A DNA stretch of 64,000 nucleotides from JBGAJN01 sp044224905 (GCA_044224905.1 JBGAJN010000002.1:1240001-1304000); one strand, 5' to 3'. Shown: positions 8,729-17,692, counted from the first letter of the stretch. Notes: generated by a model from the letters alone, not told the origin. Numbers and translations: made by a program.

Positions 8729-9349
8729 TCAAAACGCGAGCTGAACCATCCGCTCCTGTAACTGTTGGCGATACCGGTTCGCGTAGCTGTAGCTGCGGTA
8801 AATTTCTTCCAAACGCGCCAACGGCAAAATCGTACGACGTTTATCCGCATCAGCGCCGTCGGCGGATGGCCAAGCGGCGTTGAGTTGTTGCAATTCGGTT
8901 TCGAGGTTCGCGAGAAAGGCGCCGAGCTTTTGCTGCGCCTCGGTGATCTTGTCGGTCCACGCCATGCCGCGTTCGAAAAATTGAACTTGGAGCAACGGCG
9001 AGGTGGCTTTCGCTTTTTCCGCGAGGAACGCGGTGACTTCGCGGCAAAGTCCCTCAGCGGGGATGATCAAGTCGGCGAGCGCGGGAGGAATCTGGCGAAC
9101 GGCGCGCGGTTCGGCTCCGAGTTCCAGAACGAGCAGGTGAAGCAGCCGATCTTTGGGCTCGCGCAGGCATTGATAGGCGGAGTTCAACGCGGTGAAGCGT
9201 TGATGGGCGGCTTCCTTTTCCGCGGGAGTCGTGGTGACGACCTTATCGGGGTGCAGTTCGCCGGAGAGCGCGAGGAACTTGGTCTTGAGGGCCTCGGCGT
9301 CGAGCCAAGGCCGGCGCGGTTCGTCGAGAAGGGCGAAGAAATCGGTCAT
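8729..9349 (-). CDS. HscB-like J-domain co-chaperone
   Basis: A 206-residue protein with an N-terminal J domain carrying H33-P34-D35 (ELHPDKV), the loop that stimulates Hsp70 ATPase. An all-helical C-terminal half fits the HscB scaffold-binding domain. HscB works with the HscA chaperone to hand nascent Fe-S clusters from IscU to acceptors. The spacing (LLDEPRRPWLD, then FTALNSAYQCLREPKDRLLHLL) matches HscB rather than general DnaJ, which would carry a G/F region and zinc fingers. An A-type Fe-S carrier lies two genes upstream on the same strand, which supports the role. No hscA or iscU is in the window. Confidence 0.8.
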   Translation of the reverse strand: MTDFFALLDEPRRPWLDAEALKTKFLALSGELHPDKVVTTTPAEKEAAHQRFTALNSAYQCLREPKDRLLHLLVLELGAEPRAVRQIPPALADLIIPAEGLCREVTAFLAEKAKATSPLLQVQFFERGMAWTDKITEAQQKLGAFLANLETELQQLNAAWPSADGADADKRRTILPLARLEEIYRSYSYANRYRQQLQERMVQLAF

Positions 9350-9370
9350 CAGAGGGGCGATGGTCGGTAA

Positions 9371-9688
9371 TCAGGAGGCCGCGTGGTCGTGTTTGGCATC
9401 CTTTTTCTGTCCAAAGAAGTAACTTGTCGCAAGCAACATCAGCCCAACCGCACATGGAACGATGGCCTGCGGCCATCCAGGATATGGCCCGCCCGAACGC
9501 ATCACTCGTTTACGTAACTGCATAATCTCCGTCAACGTGTTGGTAGAATCAACGGGATGAGTCACCAAATACTGGTTGAAATGCTTCTCCTGATTCGACA
9601 GAACATCGGGCACTATCTGCCATCTGGCCAAGCCATAGGTGACGGACGCTACACCCAGAATCAAAAGTAGTTTTGAGAGGACGATCAC
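9371..9688 (-). CDS. Small membrane protein of unknown function
   Basis: A 105-residue protein with two hydrophobic helices (about residues 3-22 and 74-92) separated by a polar segment, and a charged KKDAKHDH tail. The first helix could be an uncleaved signal anchor and the polar middle may face the periplasm. I recognise no family. It sits between the A-type carrier and hscB-like genes, with 21 bp to the latter, so it is probably co-transcribed with them. A link to Fe-S assembly is only suggested by position. Confidence 0.6.
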   Translation of the reverse strand: MIVLSKLLLILGVASVTYGLARWQIVPDVLSNQEKHFNQYLVTHPVDSTNTLTEIMQLRKRVMRSGGPYPGWPQAIVPCAVGLMLLATSYFFGQKKDAKHDHAAS

Positions 9689-9758
9689 GTGCGGAAGCGG
9701 CTTAATTCAGAATTCTGAAACGATCTTGTGCTCGGCTTATCGTTCGATGTTCCTCCGC

Positions 9759-10145
9759 TCACGCACTGAAACTCTCACCGCACGAGCAACTCGTCGCGGC
9801 GTTGGGGTTCTTGACCTTGAAACCGCCTTCGGTGAGCGAGTCGAGGTAGTCTAGTTCCGAGCCAGTGACGTACAGCGCGCTCTTGGGATCGACCACGACT
9901 TTGATGCCGCCAGTTTCCACGAGAAAGTCCCGGTTCGCGGGGCCGTCCTGCAAATCCATCTTATATTGCAACCCGGAACAACCGCCGCCGATCACGGCCA
10001 CGCGCAGCACGCCTTGAGGGCGCCCTTGCTTCTGGAGGAGGGAACCGACTTTTCGCGCGGCGTTCTCGGTCACCTTGATCAGGCGTTCGTCGCCCACGCG
10101 GAAATTGGGAGTGGTGGAGGCTGGTTTGTTGGTGGCGGCGATCAT
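9759..10145 (-). CDS. A-type Fe-S cluster carrier (IscA/ErpA/SufA family)
   Basis: A 128-residue protein with the three conserved cysteines of the family: C56 in GGGCSGLQY, and C120 and C122 in the C-terminal SCSCGES. A-type carriers accept clusters from a scaffold and deliver them to apo-proteins. About 20 extra residues precede the usual start and look disordered. Which subfamily it belongs to cannot be decided from motifs alone. It is first in a minus-strand group with a membrane protein and an HscB-like chaperone. A second A-type carrier lies at 36037. Confidence 0.88.
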   Translation of the reverse strand: MIAATNKPASTTPNFRVGDERLIKVTENAARKVGSLLQKQGRPQGVLRVAVIGGGCSGLQYKMDLQDGPANRDFLVETGGIKVVVDPKSALYVTGSELDYLDSLTEGGFKVKNPNAATSCSCGESFSA

Positions 10146-10268
10146 CGGTCGGGTCGAACGTATCGTTGGTTGGCGTCAGCGTCAACGTCCGCCGTGTTCG
10201 TTGCGGAGAAGGTTTCGCGAGTTGGCGCGCGTGGAAAGCGGATTGTTCCAAAAAAAAATCGTCCGCGT

Positions 10269-10298
10269 TTGACTTTGCACGGTGGTGGCCGCTAGTGT
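10269..10298 (+). promoter_or_regulatory. Candidate sigma-70 promoter of the pilus cluster
   Basis: TTGACT (10269-10274) and TAGTGT (10293-10298) are 18 bp apart in the 201-bp divergent spacer between the A-type carrier and the first pilus ATPase gene, 48 bp before its GTG start. The -35 is good and the -10 moderate. Confidence 0.4.
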
Positions 10299-10346
10299 TT
10301 TACAAAAGCCCGTTTAATCAGCGACCTGCGAATCCAAAAAACTACT

Positions 10347-12053
10347 GTGGCTGGCAAAGACGATTACCTGATCGATACGCTTCTGGAAATGGGCCTCGTA
10401 ACGCAGTCCCAAGTGGACGCGGTGCGCGAGGAAGCCGATTCCCGTGGTGAAGGCGTGGTGGAACTGTTGGTGTCGCGAAAGCACATCAAGTCTTCTGACG
10501 TTTCCCAGGCGAAGGCAGCACAATTTGGTGTCGAGGTTGTGAACCTCGGCATGATGAAAGTCCCCGACGACGTCATCGCCGCAGTGCCGCGTCACATCGC
10601 CAAGAAGTATAAGGTGATGCCGGTTTACCTCCACGGCACAAAGTTGACCGTGGCACTGAGCGATCCGTCGGATCTCGGTACGCTGGACAGTTTGCACCAC
10701 TTGCTTCGCGTGGAAATTGATCCGTGCGTGGCGAGTGAGGAAGAGATCGACGCGGCCATCGCCAAATACTACGGCGCGGCCGACGACTCGGTCGGCAAGA
10801 TGATTCAGGACATCACCGAGGGTGAAGTTGAAATTGGCCAGCTGGGCAAGATCGACGAAACCGACGGTGCCGAAGTCGAAGCGGATGCGCCGATCATCAA
10901 GCTGGTGAATTCCATCGTGGTCGAAGCTTTCAAGGCGCGCGCCTCGGACATTCACCTTGAACCGCTTTCCAAGACCTTTCGCGTGCGCTATCGCATCGAC
11001 GGCGTTTTGCAGGAGATGAAGGGGCCGCCGAAGCGCTTGCAATCAGCGATCATCAGCCGCTTGAAGATTCAGGCGAACATGTCCATTGCCGAGCATCGCA
11101 TCCCGCAGGACGGCCGCATCAACATGCAGGTCGGCGGAAAATCGATCGACTTGCGTGTTTCCTGTCTCCCGACCAATCACGGCGAAAGCATCGTGATGCG
11201 TATTTTGGACAAGGAAGGTTTGAAGCTCGGTTTGCCCGAACTCGGTTTCTTCACGGACGACCAGCAAACCTTCGAGCGGCTCATCGGCATGCCGGACGGC
11301 ATTTTGCTGGTCACCGGGCCTACGGGTTCCGGCAAAACCACGACGCTCTATTCGTGCCTCAATTACATCAATCGTCCCGACCGCAAAATCATCACCGTTG
11401 AAGACCCGGTGGAATATCAGCTGGCCGGCATCAACCAGGTGCAGGTGAGCGAAGTGATCGGCTTGAGTTTCGCCGGTGCATTGCGCGCGATGCTCCGTCA
11501 GGCGCCCAACGTGATCATGCTGGGTGAAATTCGTGACTTGGAAACGGCGAGCATCGCGATCAACGCTTCCCTCACCGGGCACTTGGTGTTCTCGACCCTT
11601 CACACTAATGACGCGCCGGGAGCGGTTACCCGTCTCATCGACATCGGCGTGAAACCGTTCTTGGTTGCCTCGTCCACGCGCGCGCTGATGGCGCAGCGGT
11701 TGGTGCGGAAAGTCTGCCGTCGTTGCGCCGCGCCGCATACGCCGACAGACGTGGAATTGCGCGCGTTGAACTTGGATCCGGCGACCATCGGCTCGGCGAC
11801 AATTATGAAGGGCAAGGGTTGCCCTGACTGCTCGCAGACCGGTCATCGCGGGCGCTTCGGAATTTTCGAAATCTTCGTCATCGACGACGAGGCTCGCAAG
11901 TTGATCTACGACAAAGTCGGTTCGTCCGTGCTGCGCGCGCGCGCCCGCGAGATGGGCATGCGAACCTTGCGCGAAGACGGTACGCGCAAAGTGCTCGCCG
12001 GTTTGACGACCGCCGAGGAAGTGATTCGCGCAACGACCGGAGAAGTGGATTAG
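10347..12053 (+). CDS. PilB/GspE-type assembly ATPase (first copy)
   Basis: A 568-residue hexameric secretion ATPase. The N-terminal part (about 1-150) fits the GspE/MshE N-domain, which in some relatives binds cyclic di-GMP. The motor domain has Walker A GPTGSGKT (324-331), the Asp box, Walker B VIMLGEIRD, and the His box STLHTND. A zinc-binding pair of CxxC motifs (CRRCAAPH, CPDCSQTGHRGR) follows, typical of PilB/GspE and absent from PilT. It starts with GTG at 10347. It is the first gene of a plus-strand run with pilT, a second pilB-like gene and pilC. Whether this copy or the gene at 13222 powers pilus extension cannot be told from sequence. Confidence 0.92.
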   Translation: MAGKDDYLIDTLLEMGLVTQSQVDAVREEADSRGEGVVELLVSRKHIKSSDVSQAKAAQFGVEVVNLGMMKVPDDVIAAVPRHIAKKYKVMPVYLHGTKLTVALSDPSDLGTLDSLHHLLRVEIDPCVASEEEIDAAIAKYYGAADDSVGKMIQDITEGEVEIGQLGKIDETDGAEVEADAPIIKLVNSIVVEAFKARASDIHLEPLSKTFRVRYRIDGVLQEMKGPPKRLQSAIISRLKIQANMSIAEHRIPQDGRINMQVGGKSIDLRVSCLPTNHGESIVMRILDKEGLKLGLPELGFFTDDQQTFERLIGMPDGILLVTGPTGSGKTTTLYSCLNYINRPDRKIITVEDPVEYQLAGINQVQVSEVIGLSFAGALRAMLRQAPNVIMLGEIRDLETASIAINASLTGHLVFSTLHTNDAPGAVTRLIDIGVKPFLVASSTRALMAQRLVRKVCRRCAAPHTPTDVELRALNLDPATIGSATIMKGKGCPDCSQTGHRGRFGIFEIFVIDDEARKLIYDKVGSSVLRARAREMGMRTLREDGTRKVLAGLTTAEEVIRATTGEVD

Positions 12054-12111
12054 GCGGTTCTCGAAATTATCGCGGATCGGTGTTTGGCTGATGTGAACTT
12101 GTAATTTTTAT

Positions 12112-13215
12112 ATGTCCTATTCGATGTCAGATCTGTTGCAGTTGGTGGTTTCGGAAGGGTCTTCCGATTTGCACCTGCGCGTGAATTGCGCCCCGGTGAT
12201 CCGGTTGCACGGAGTCCTGCAGCGGGTGGAAGGCCCGCAATTGCGTCCGGAAGACACTGAGGAATTGATGCGTAGCATCACCTCGGAAGATCACATTCAA
12301 CAGGTGCGCGAGAAGGGTGGGGCGGACTTTGGATTTGCTTTCGGTGAACTCGCGCGTTTCCGCGTCAGCGTGTTCAAGGAAAAGGGCAACTTCGGAATGG
12401 TGCTCCGTTTGATCCCGAGCAAGCTGCTCACGATGGAGCAAATTGGCATTCCGGGCACCGTTCGCGAATTGCTCTACAAGCCGCGCGGTTTGATTCTGGT
12501 AACCGGTCCGACCGGTTCGGGTAAATCGACGACGCTCGCCTCGATGATCAACATCATCAATGAGGAGCGCGAGGACGCTCACATCATCACGATCGAAGAC
12601 CCGATCGAATACTATCACAAGCACAAGAAAGCGGTCGTCACGCAGCGTGAAGTGCACGTCGATGTGCCGAGTTTCGCCGAGGCCCTGCGCCGCGCGCTCC
12701 GTCAGGATCCCGACATTATTCTGGTCGGCGAAATGCGCGACTTGGAAACGATCGAAGCGGCGATCACGGCGGCTGAAACGGGTCACTTGGTCTTCGGCAC
12801 ACTGCACACGACCGGCGCGGCGAAGACGATTGATCGTATAACGAACGCGTTTCCGACCAATCAGCAGGAGATGATTCGCATCCAGCTTTCGACCGTATTG
12901 CAGGCCGTGATTTCGCAGTTGCTGATCCCGCGTATCGACAAGCCCGGACGCGTGGCGGCTTTCGAAATCATGATCAACACGCCGTCCATTGCTGCGTTGA
13001 TTCGCGATAACAAGACGTTCCGTATTCAATCGGACATTCAGACCGGCGCGAAGTTCGGCATGGTGACCCTCGACTCGTACTTGGTTGATAAGTACCAACT
13101 CGGAATGATCTCGAAAGAAGAAGTCATCACGAAGTCGCAGGATCCGACGACCATCATTCAGAAGCTTCAGGAACTCGAAAGCGCACAGATCGCGGCCGAA
13201 ACAGCCAAACGCTAA
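12112..13215 (+). CDS. pilT: PilT-type retraction ATPase
   Basis: A 367-residue type IV pilus ATPase of PilT type: short N-domain, Walker A GPTGSGKS (132-139), Asp box, Walker B IILVGEMRDLETI, and the HTTGAAKTIDRI block typical of PilT. The CxxC zinc pair of PilB/GspE is absent. PilT depolymerises the pilus at the inner membrane and drives twitching motility or DNA uptake. Its presence argues that this locus makes a retractable pilus rather than only a type II secretion machine. It is only 6 bp from the next gene. Confidence 0.93.
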   Translation: MSYSMSDLLQLVVSEGSSDLHLRVNCAPVIRLHGVLQRVEGPQLRPEDTEELMRSITSEDHIQQVREKGGADFGFAFGELARFRVSVFKEKGNFGMVLRLIPSKLLTMEQIGIPGTVRELLYKPRGLILVTGPTGSGKSTTLASMINIINEEREDAHIITIEDPIEYYHKHKKAVVTQREVHVDVPSFAEALRRALRQDPDIILVGEMRDLETIEAAITAAETGHLVFGTLHTTGAAKTIDRITNAFPTNQQEMIRIQLSTVLQAVISQLLIPRIDKPGRVAAFEIMINTPSIAALIRDNKTFRIQSDIQTGAKFGMVTLDSYLVDKYQLGMISKEEVITKSQDPTTIIQKLQELESAQIAAETAKR

Positions 13216-13221
13216 ACCGCC

Positions 13222-14925
13222 ATGTCCTCCGCATTTTCCCATCCGCTGCTTTCGATCATCAAAGACAACAACATGATCGATGATCTCCAGCTTGAGGAGG
13301 TCATTGAAGAGCACAATCGCAGCGGCAAACCGATCAATCAGATTCTGGCGGATTTCGGTTTGATGGATTTGGAGACGCAGCTGGAATTGATCGCGGCAAA
13401 TCTCGGCACGCAGGTCGTCAATTTGCGCACGCAGGAAATTGCTCCCGATGCGCTCAAGCTCATGTCGGGTGCGAACGCCCGCATGTATCAGGCGTTGCCC
13501 GTGGCTGCCTACGGTTCATCGGTTCAAGTGGCACTCGTCGATCCCCTGAACCCGGCGATTGTCGATGAACTGAACTATTTGCTCGGTAAGGAAGTTCAAG
13601 TCGTGGTCGCCGATCCCGCGTTGATCGAACAGTTGATCACGAAACATTACGGCGAAGAAGACGCGAGCGTCTCCGACGTGCTCAGGGATCTGGGCTCCGA
13701 CGAGAAGATTGCCAGCGAAGTGGCTGAGGCGAGTTCGGGCGGTTTGGCGGAGCTTTCCACGCTCGCAAACGAAACGCCGATCGTGAAGTTCGTGAACCTT
13801 GTGCTGTTCCAAGCGGTGCAGGATCGCGCGAGCGATATTCACTTCGAACCGTTCGAAGATGAATTCAAAATTCGTTATCGGGTCGACGGTGCGCTTTACG
13901 AAATGGCGCCGCCGCCCAAGCATCTGGCGTTGCCGGTGACCTCGCGCTTGAAGGTCATGGCCAACCTGAACATTGCCGAGCGGCGTCTTCCGCAGGACGG
14001 ACGCATCGCGATGAACCTCGGCGGCAAGCAAATCGACATGCGTGTTTCCACGCTGCCGACGCAGTTCGGTGAGTCGGTCGTGCTCCGCGTTCTCGATCGT
14101 TCGGCCGTGAATCTCGAGTTGGAAACGATGGGTTTCCCGAAGTTCATCTTCGATTACATCACCGACGCAATCACGCAGCCCAACGGCATTTTCATCGTCA
14201 CGGGTCCGACCGGCTCCGGTAAAACCACGACACTCTATTCGGCGCTTCGCCGGGTTAATACCATCGATTCAAAATTACTCACGGCGGAAGATCCGGTGGA
14301 ATTTGATATCGAAGGGATCATGCAGGTCGCGATCAATGACGCCCAAGGAATGACTTTCGGGAAAGCGTTGCGCTCGTTCCTTCGTCAAGATCCCGATGTG
14401 ATTATGTTGGGCGAAATGCGTGACTTGGAAACGGCGCAGATTGCAATCCAAGCGTCACTCACCGGTCACTTGGTGCTCAGTACGCTTCACACGAACGACG
14501 CGCCCGGTGCGGTGACGCGGTTGGTCGACATGGGCGTCGAACCGTTCCTCATCTCGTCGACCTTGATGGCGGTGTTGGGGCAGCGCTTGGTGCGTACGAT
14601 TTGCAAAAAATGCCGAACACCCTTCGAGCCGACAGAAAGCCAGCTGTCTTTGCTCAACCTTTCCCCGCACGACGTGGGCGACAAGATGTTTTATTACGGT
14701 CGCGGCTGCAGCAATTGCAACGACACCGGTTACAAGGGGCGCAAAGGCATTTATGAGTTGCTGATCATTGCCGAGGCAGTGCGAGCGCTTATCAATGAGC
14801 GGGCGCCTACGGTGGTGCTCCGGCAGAAGGCGGTTGAGCTCGGAATGGTCACGCTTCGCGAAGATGGCTTGCGTGGAATTTTTGACGGTGCTACAACCAT
14901 CGAAGAAGTTCTCAAGTATACCTAA
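13222..14925 (+). CDS. PilB/GspE-type assembly ATPase (second copy)
   Basis: A 567-residue protein with the same domain order as the gene at 10347: N-domain, Walker A GPTGSGKT (328-335), Walker B VIMLGEMRD, His box STLHTND, and zinc motifs CKKCRTPF and CSNCNDTGYKG. It resembles the first copy throughout but differs in the N-domain, so it is an old paralogue and not a recent duplicate. It starts 6 bp after pilT and ends 14 bp before pilC. Adjacency to pilC makes it the better candidate for the pilus-extension motor. Confidence 0.92.
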   Translation: MSSAFSHPLLSIIKDNNMIDDLQLEEVIEEHNRSGKPINQILADFGLMDLETQLELIAANLGTQVVNLRTQEIAPDALKLMSGANARMYQALPVAAYGSSVQVALVDPLNPAIVDELNYLLGKEVQVVVADPALIEQLITKHYGEEDASVSDVLRDLGSDEKIASEVAEASSGGLAELSTLANETPIVKFVNLVLFQAVQDRASDIHFEPFEDEFKIRYRVDGALYEMAPPPKHLALPVTSRLKVMANLNIAERRLPQDGRIAMNLGGKQIDMRVSTLPTQFGESVVLRVLDRSAVNLELETMGFPKFIFDYITDAITQPNGIFIVTGPTGSGKTTTLYSALRRVNTIDSKLLTAEDPVEFDIEGIMQVAINDAQGMTFGKALRSFLRQDPDVIMLGEMRDLETAQIAIQASLTGHLVLSTLHTNDAPGAVTRLVDMGVEPFLISSTLMAVLGQRLVRTICKKCRTPFEPTESQLSLLNLSPHDVGDKMFYYGRGCSNCNDTGYKGRKGIYELLIIAEAVRALINERAPTVVLRQKAVELGMVTLREDGLRGIFDGATTIEEVLKYT

Positions 14926-14939
14926 TTGCGACCTGCCCT

Positions 14940-16271
14940 ATGCCGAAGTTCAACTACGTCGCCATGGATTCCCGTGGCAAAGAGACCAAAGGTACGCTCG
15001 ACGTAGCGACTCAGAACGAGGCTATCACCCGCATCAAAGAGATGGGTTTCTTCCCGACCAAGGTCGTGGAAATGGACAAATCTCGTGGCGAGAAGGCGGA
15101 TAAGAAGAAGGGAAAAGCCGCCCCTGCGGCGGGGGGAACTCCAGCCAAGAAGGGTGGCGTCCTCAACCTTCAGATCAAGATTCCAGGCCTTAGCGGTAAG
15201 GTGAAGGCGAAGGTTTTGACCGCGTTTACCCGCCAATTGGCGACGCTGGTGGATGCTGGTTTGCCGCTCCTGCGGGGACTACGCGTGTTGGAACGGCAGG
15301 AACGCAATTTGACTCTGAAGACGATTGTTGGTCAGTTGGGCGCGTCGATTGAAGGTGGCAGTACGTTCTCTGAAGGGTTGGCGCAGCATCCCAAGGTTTT
15401 CAATCGCCTTTATGTCAACATGGTGAAGGCGGGCGAACTGGGCGGCGTACTCGAAGTGGTCTTGAACCGCCTCGCCGAGTTCATGGAGAAGGCCCAAAAG
15501 ATCAAAGGCAAGGTTGTGGCGGCGATGTTTTATCCCAGCGCCGTAATGTTCGTGGCGGTGGTCATCCTCACAGTGCTGATGGTGGTGGTGGTGCCCCAGT
15601 TCAAAAAGATTTTTGCCGACATGTTGGAAGGGCAGGGCTTGCCTGCATTTACAGAATTTGTTCTGAAAATCAGCGACACCCTCGCTAACCACTTTTTCGT
15701 TGCTCTCCTCGTAATAATCGCGATTTTCATCGCTTTTCGATTGTTCATCAAGACGAAGGTGGGGAGAAAACTGTTTGACCGTTTTAAGTTAAACATGCCG
15801 GTAATGGGGCCGGTCATCAGCAAGGTGGCGATTTCTCGCTTTACCCGTACTTTGGGAACATTGGTCAGCAGCGGTGTCCCGATTCTTCAAGCACTGACCA
15901 TCGTGAAGGAAACTTCCGGTAACGTGATCGTCGGGGATGCTGTTTCTGCAGTGCATGAAAGCGTCAAAGAAGGTGAAACCATCACGGCGCCATTGGAAGC
16001 TTCCGGAGTGTTTCCGCCAATGGTGGTCAGCATGGTGGACGTCGGTGAGCAGACCGGTGCTTTGCCCGAGATGCTCATGAAAATTGCCGACAATTACGAC
16101 GAAGAGGTGGACAACGCGGTCACAGCAATGACTTCACTCTTGGAGCCGATCATGATCGTGTTTCTGGCGGTTATCGTCGGAAGCATTGTCATCGCATTGT
16201 TCCTACCGCTCATCAAACTGATCGAAGGTATCGGCGAGGATAATCCGGGCGGTGCTCGGCCGACTGAGTAA
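14940..16271 (+). CDS. pilC: Type IV pilus inner-membrane platform protein
   Basis: A 443-residue PilC/GspF protein. The short N-terminal segment MPKFNYVAMDSRGKETKGTL is typical. A Lys/Ala/Gly-rich linker (about 46-72) then leads to two cytoplasmic T2SSF domains, each followed by membrane helices near residues 195-222, 250-270 and 403-428. PilC/GspF anchors the assembly ATPase in the inner membrane and passes pilin subunits to the growing fibre. The linker insertion is longer than in standard PilC. It is the last gene before a 157-bp lower-GC gap that holds the putative toxin-antitoxin promoter. Confidence 0.92.
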   Translation: MPKFNYVAMDSRGKETKGTLDVATQNEAITRIKEMGFFPTKVVEMDKSRGEKADKKKGKAAPAAGGTPAKKGGVLNLQIKIPGLSGKVKAKVLTAFTRQLATLVDAGLPLLRGLRVLERQERNLTLKTIVGQLGASIEGGSTFSEGLAQHPKVFNRLYVNMVKAGELGGVLEVVLNRLAEFMEKAQKIKGKVVAAMFYPSAVMFVAVVILTVLMVVVVPQFKKIFADMLEGQGLPAFTEFVLKISDTLANHFFVALLVIIAIFIAFRLFIKTKVGRKLFDRFKLNMPVMGPVISKVAISRFTRTLGTLVSSGVPILQALTIVKETSGNVIVGDAVSAVHESVKEGETITAPLEASGVFPPMVVSMVDVGEQTGALPEMLMKIADNYDEEVDNAVTAMTSLLEPIMIVFLAVIVGSIVIALFLPLIKLIEGIGEDNPGGARPTE

Positions 16272-16378
16272 CTACTTGGTTTAGTTGTCTTAATCGTCAC
16301 CGACAGCCTCTTCAGCGGGCAGCAATTTCATATTTCTGAGAAATTCCGCTTGATTTTCTTTGTTGGGTGCCGTAAATA

Positions 16379-16394
16379 CATTGTAAACACAATG
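16379..16394. promoter_or_regulatory. Inverted repeat upstream of the toxin-antitoxin pair (candidate operator)
   Basis: CATTGT-AAAC-ACAATG is a perfect 6-4-6 inverted repeat 34 bp before the toxin ATG, in a stretch visibly richer in A and T than its surroundings. Ribbon-helix-helix antitoxins of this type usually bind such sites and repress their own operon. Binding here is inference. Confidence 0.45.
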
Positions 16395-16428
16395 CCATTG
16401 CTTTTGAGTTACAAAGTAGCTGCATTTT

Positions 16429-16716
16429 ATGGAATTTGACTGGAACCATCCTCCGTTTGAATTTCCCGACTCGTTAACACCTCGTGATGTAGAGGAGTCA
16501 TTTGAGGATCCTTTTGCGGTCAAATTGATGCCGGATTCCCCTCGTTTTTCGGTTCAGGCCCGTTATTTCAACTTGGGCAAGACAACTGGCGGGGTGGGGT
16601 TGTTCACGGTTTACCGCACCAACGGCAAACACATCCGCGTGATTTACGCGCGCGCATTTCAGCCGGAGGAACAGTTCTTTTATCAACGGAAGATGAACCA
16701 GAGCTTGGCTGCATAG
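16429..16716 (+). CDS. BrnT-like toxin
   Basis: A 95-residue protein starting MEFDWNHPPFEF. It has DPFAVKL in the first third and a C-terminal block HIRVIYARAFQPEEQFFYQ that resembles the R-I-I-S-A-R...E...Y ending of BrnT toxins (RelE-like ribonucleases). The N-terminal aromatic/Asp/Trp cluster and the Asp-Pro-Phe segment also fit. The partner immediately downstream is a ribbon-helix-helix protein, giving the toxin-first order of brnTA. Similarity is recognisable but not strong, and catalytic residues cannot be confirmed by eye. Confidence 0.6.
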   Translation: MEFDWNHPPFEFPDSLTPRDVEESFEDPFAVKLMPDSPRFSVQARYFNLGKTTGGVGLFTVYRTNGKHIRVIYARAFQPEEQFFYQRKMNQSLAA

Positions 16717-16720
16717 TGCT

Positions 16721-16996
16721 ATGGAAACCCTTGCCAAATGGGAAGATGTTCCAATCTTCGATAGTGAAGAAGCTGAGGCGGCATATTGGGAAGAGCACGG
16801 CGTATCGATGCGGTTGATGGAATCGTCGGTTGCTGAGGGATCGGAGTCGTCCGAGTCAGTAACCATTACTTTGCGGATCGATCCGCGAATGCTTGCGCGG
16901 ATTAAGCGGCTCGCGCGGTCGCGATATCTCAATTATCAAAGCATGATCAAGCAGTGGCTCAGTGAGCGGATGGAGCAAGAAGCGCGAGAACGGTGA
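16721..16996 (+). CDS. CopG/BrnA-like ribbon-helix-helix antitoxin
   Basis: A 91-residue protein beginning METLAKWEDVPIFDSEEAEAA, with YWEEHGV just after; this acidic motif is typical of the CopG-type antitoxin family that pairs with BrnT toxins. Residues about 46-85 (SVTITLRIDPRMLARIKRLA and the following helix) fit a ribbon-helix-helix DNA-binding domain. It starts 4 bp after the toxin stop. Its own stop lies only 20 bp before the first prepilin ATG, so transcription probably continues into the pilin genes. Expected roles are toxin neutralisation and autorepression. Confidence 0.7.
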   Translation: METLAKWEDVPIFDSEEAEAAYWEEHGVSMRLMESSVAEGSESSESVTITLRIDPRMLARIKRLARSRYLNYQSMIKQWLSERMEQEARER

Positions 16997-17016
16997 CACG
17001 ATTTGATTTGTTACTC

Positions 17017-17673
17017 ATGAAACTAATCTCGAACCAGCAGCGCCGGCGATTGTCGGCAACTTTAGCCTTCACGTTGATTGAACTGCTGATGGTCATTGCG
17101 ATCATCGGCATCTTGGCGGCTCTGCTCATTGGGTCATCGGGCTACGTGGCGAGGGCCATGAAGGAAGCGCGGGTTCGAGCGGAATTGACGCAATTGGAAA
17201 CGGCGATTGGCGCGTATAAGGCCGCGCTGGGATCCTACCCGCCTGACAATCCGGCGAATCCGGCGCTGCCTCCGCTGTTGTATGAATTATTGGGAACCCG
17301 AGTTCCCTCGACGTCTGTTAACGCACCCGTTTACACCAACGGGCAGATCGGTGTGACAGCCGCCCAAGCTAGTTTGCGTCTCGGGGTTCCGGGGATCCAA
17401 AACTCCGTTGTTAGCGACAATGATTCGGAGATCCGATCATTTCTCCCCCAGCTCAAGGCCAAACAATTCACGAATCTGGTTACCTTGCCGGTCGGCGTGA
17501 AGTTCCTCCTGGTGCCGGTCGAGGGCCCGGTTTCGGCGGTAAATCCATCTGGAAGCCTGAATACTTGGCGCTACGTGTCGACTTCGCCCACTAACAATCC
17601 GAAGTCTTACGACCTATGGGCGGAGGTGGTCATCGGTGGGAAAACCAATGTCATCAGTAACTGGAAGAAGTGA
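17017..17673 (+). CDS. Prepilin-type protein (GspG-like major pseudopilin candidate)
   Basis: A 218-residue protein with a 17-residue basic leader, then FTLIELLMVIAIIGILAALL, the class III prepilin signal and N-terminal helix with Glu at mature position 5. The residue before the cleavage point is Ala, not the usual Gly. The region after the helix (LTQLETAIGAYKAALGSYPP) resembles GspG pseudopilins, the major subunit of type II secretion pseudopili. I chose the ATG at 17017; a GTG at 16993 would overlap the antitoxin and give an odd leader. Confidence 0.8.
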   Translation: MKLISNQQRRRLSATLAFTLIELLMVIAIIGILAALLIGSSGYVARAMKEARVRAELTQLETAIGAYKAALGSYPPDNPANPALPPLLYELLGTRVPSTSVNAPVYTNGQIGVTAAQASLRLGVPGIQNSVVSDNDSEIRSFLPQLKAKQFTNLVTLPVGVKFLLVPVEGPVSAVNPSGSLNTWRYVSTSPTNNPKSYDLWAEVVIGGKTNVISNWKK

Positions 17674-17692
17674 ATCTAAATTTGAAAATCGT

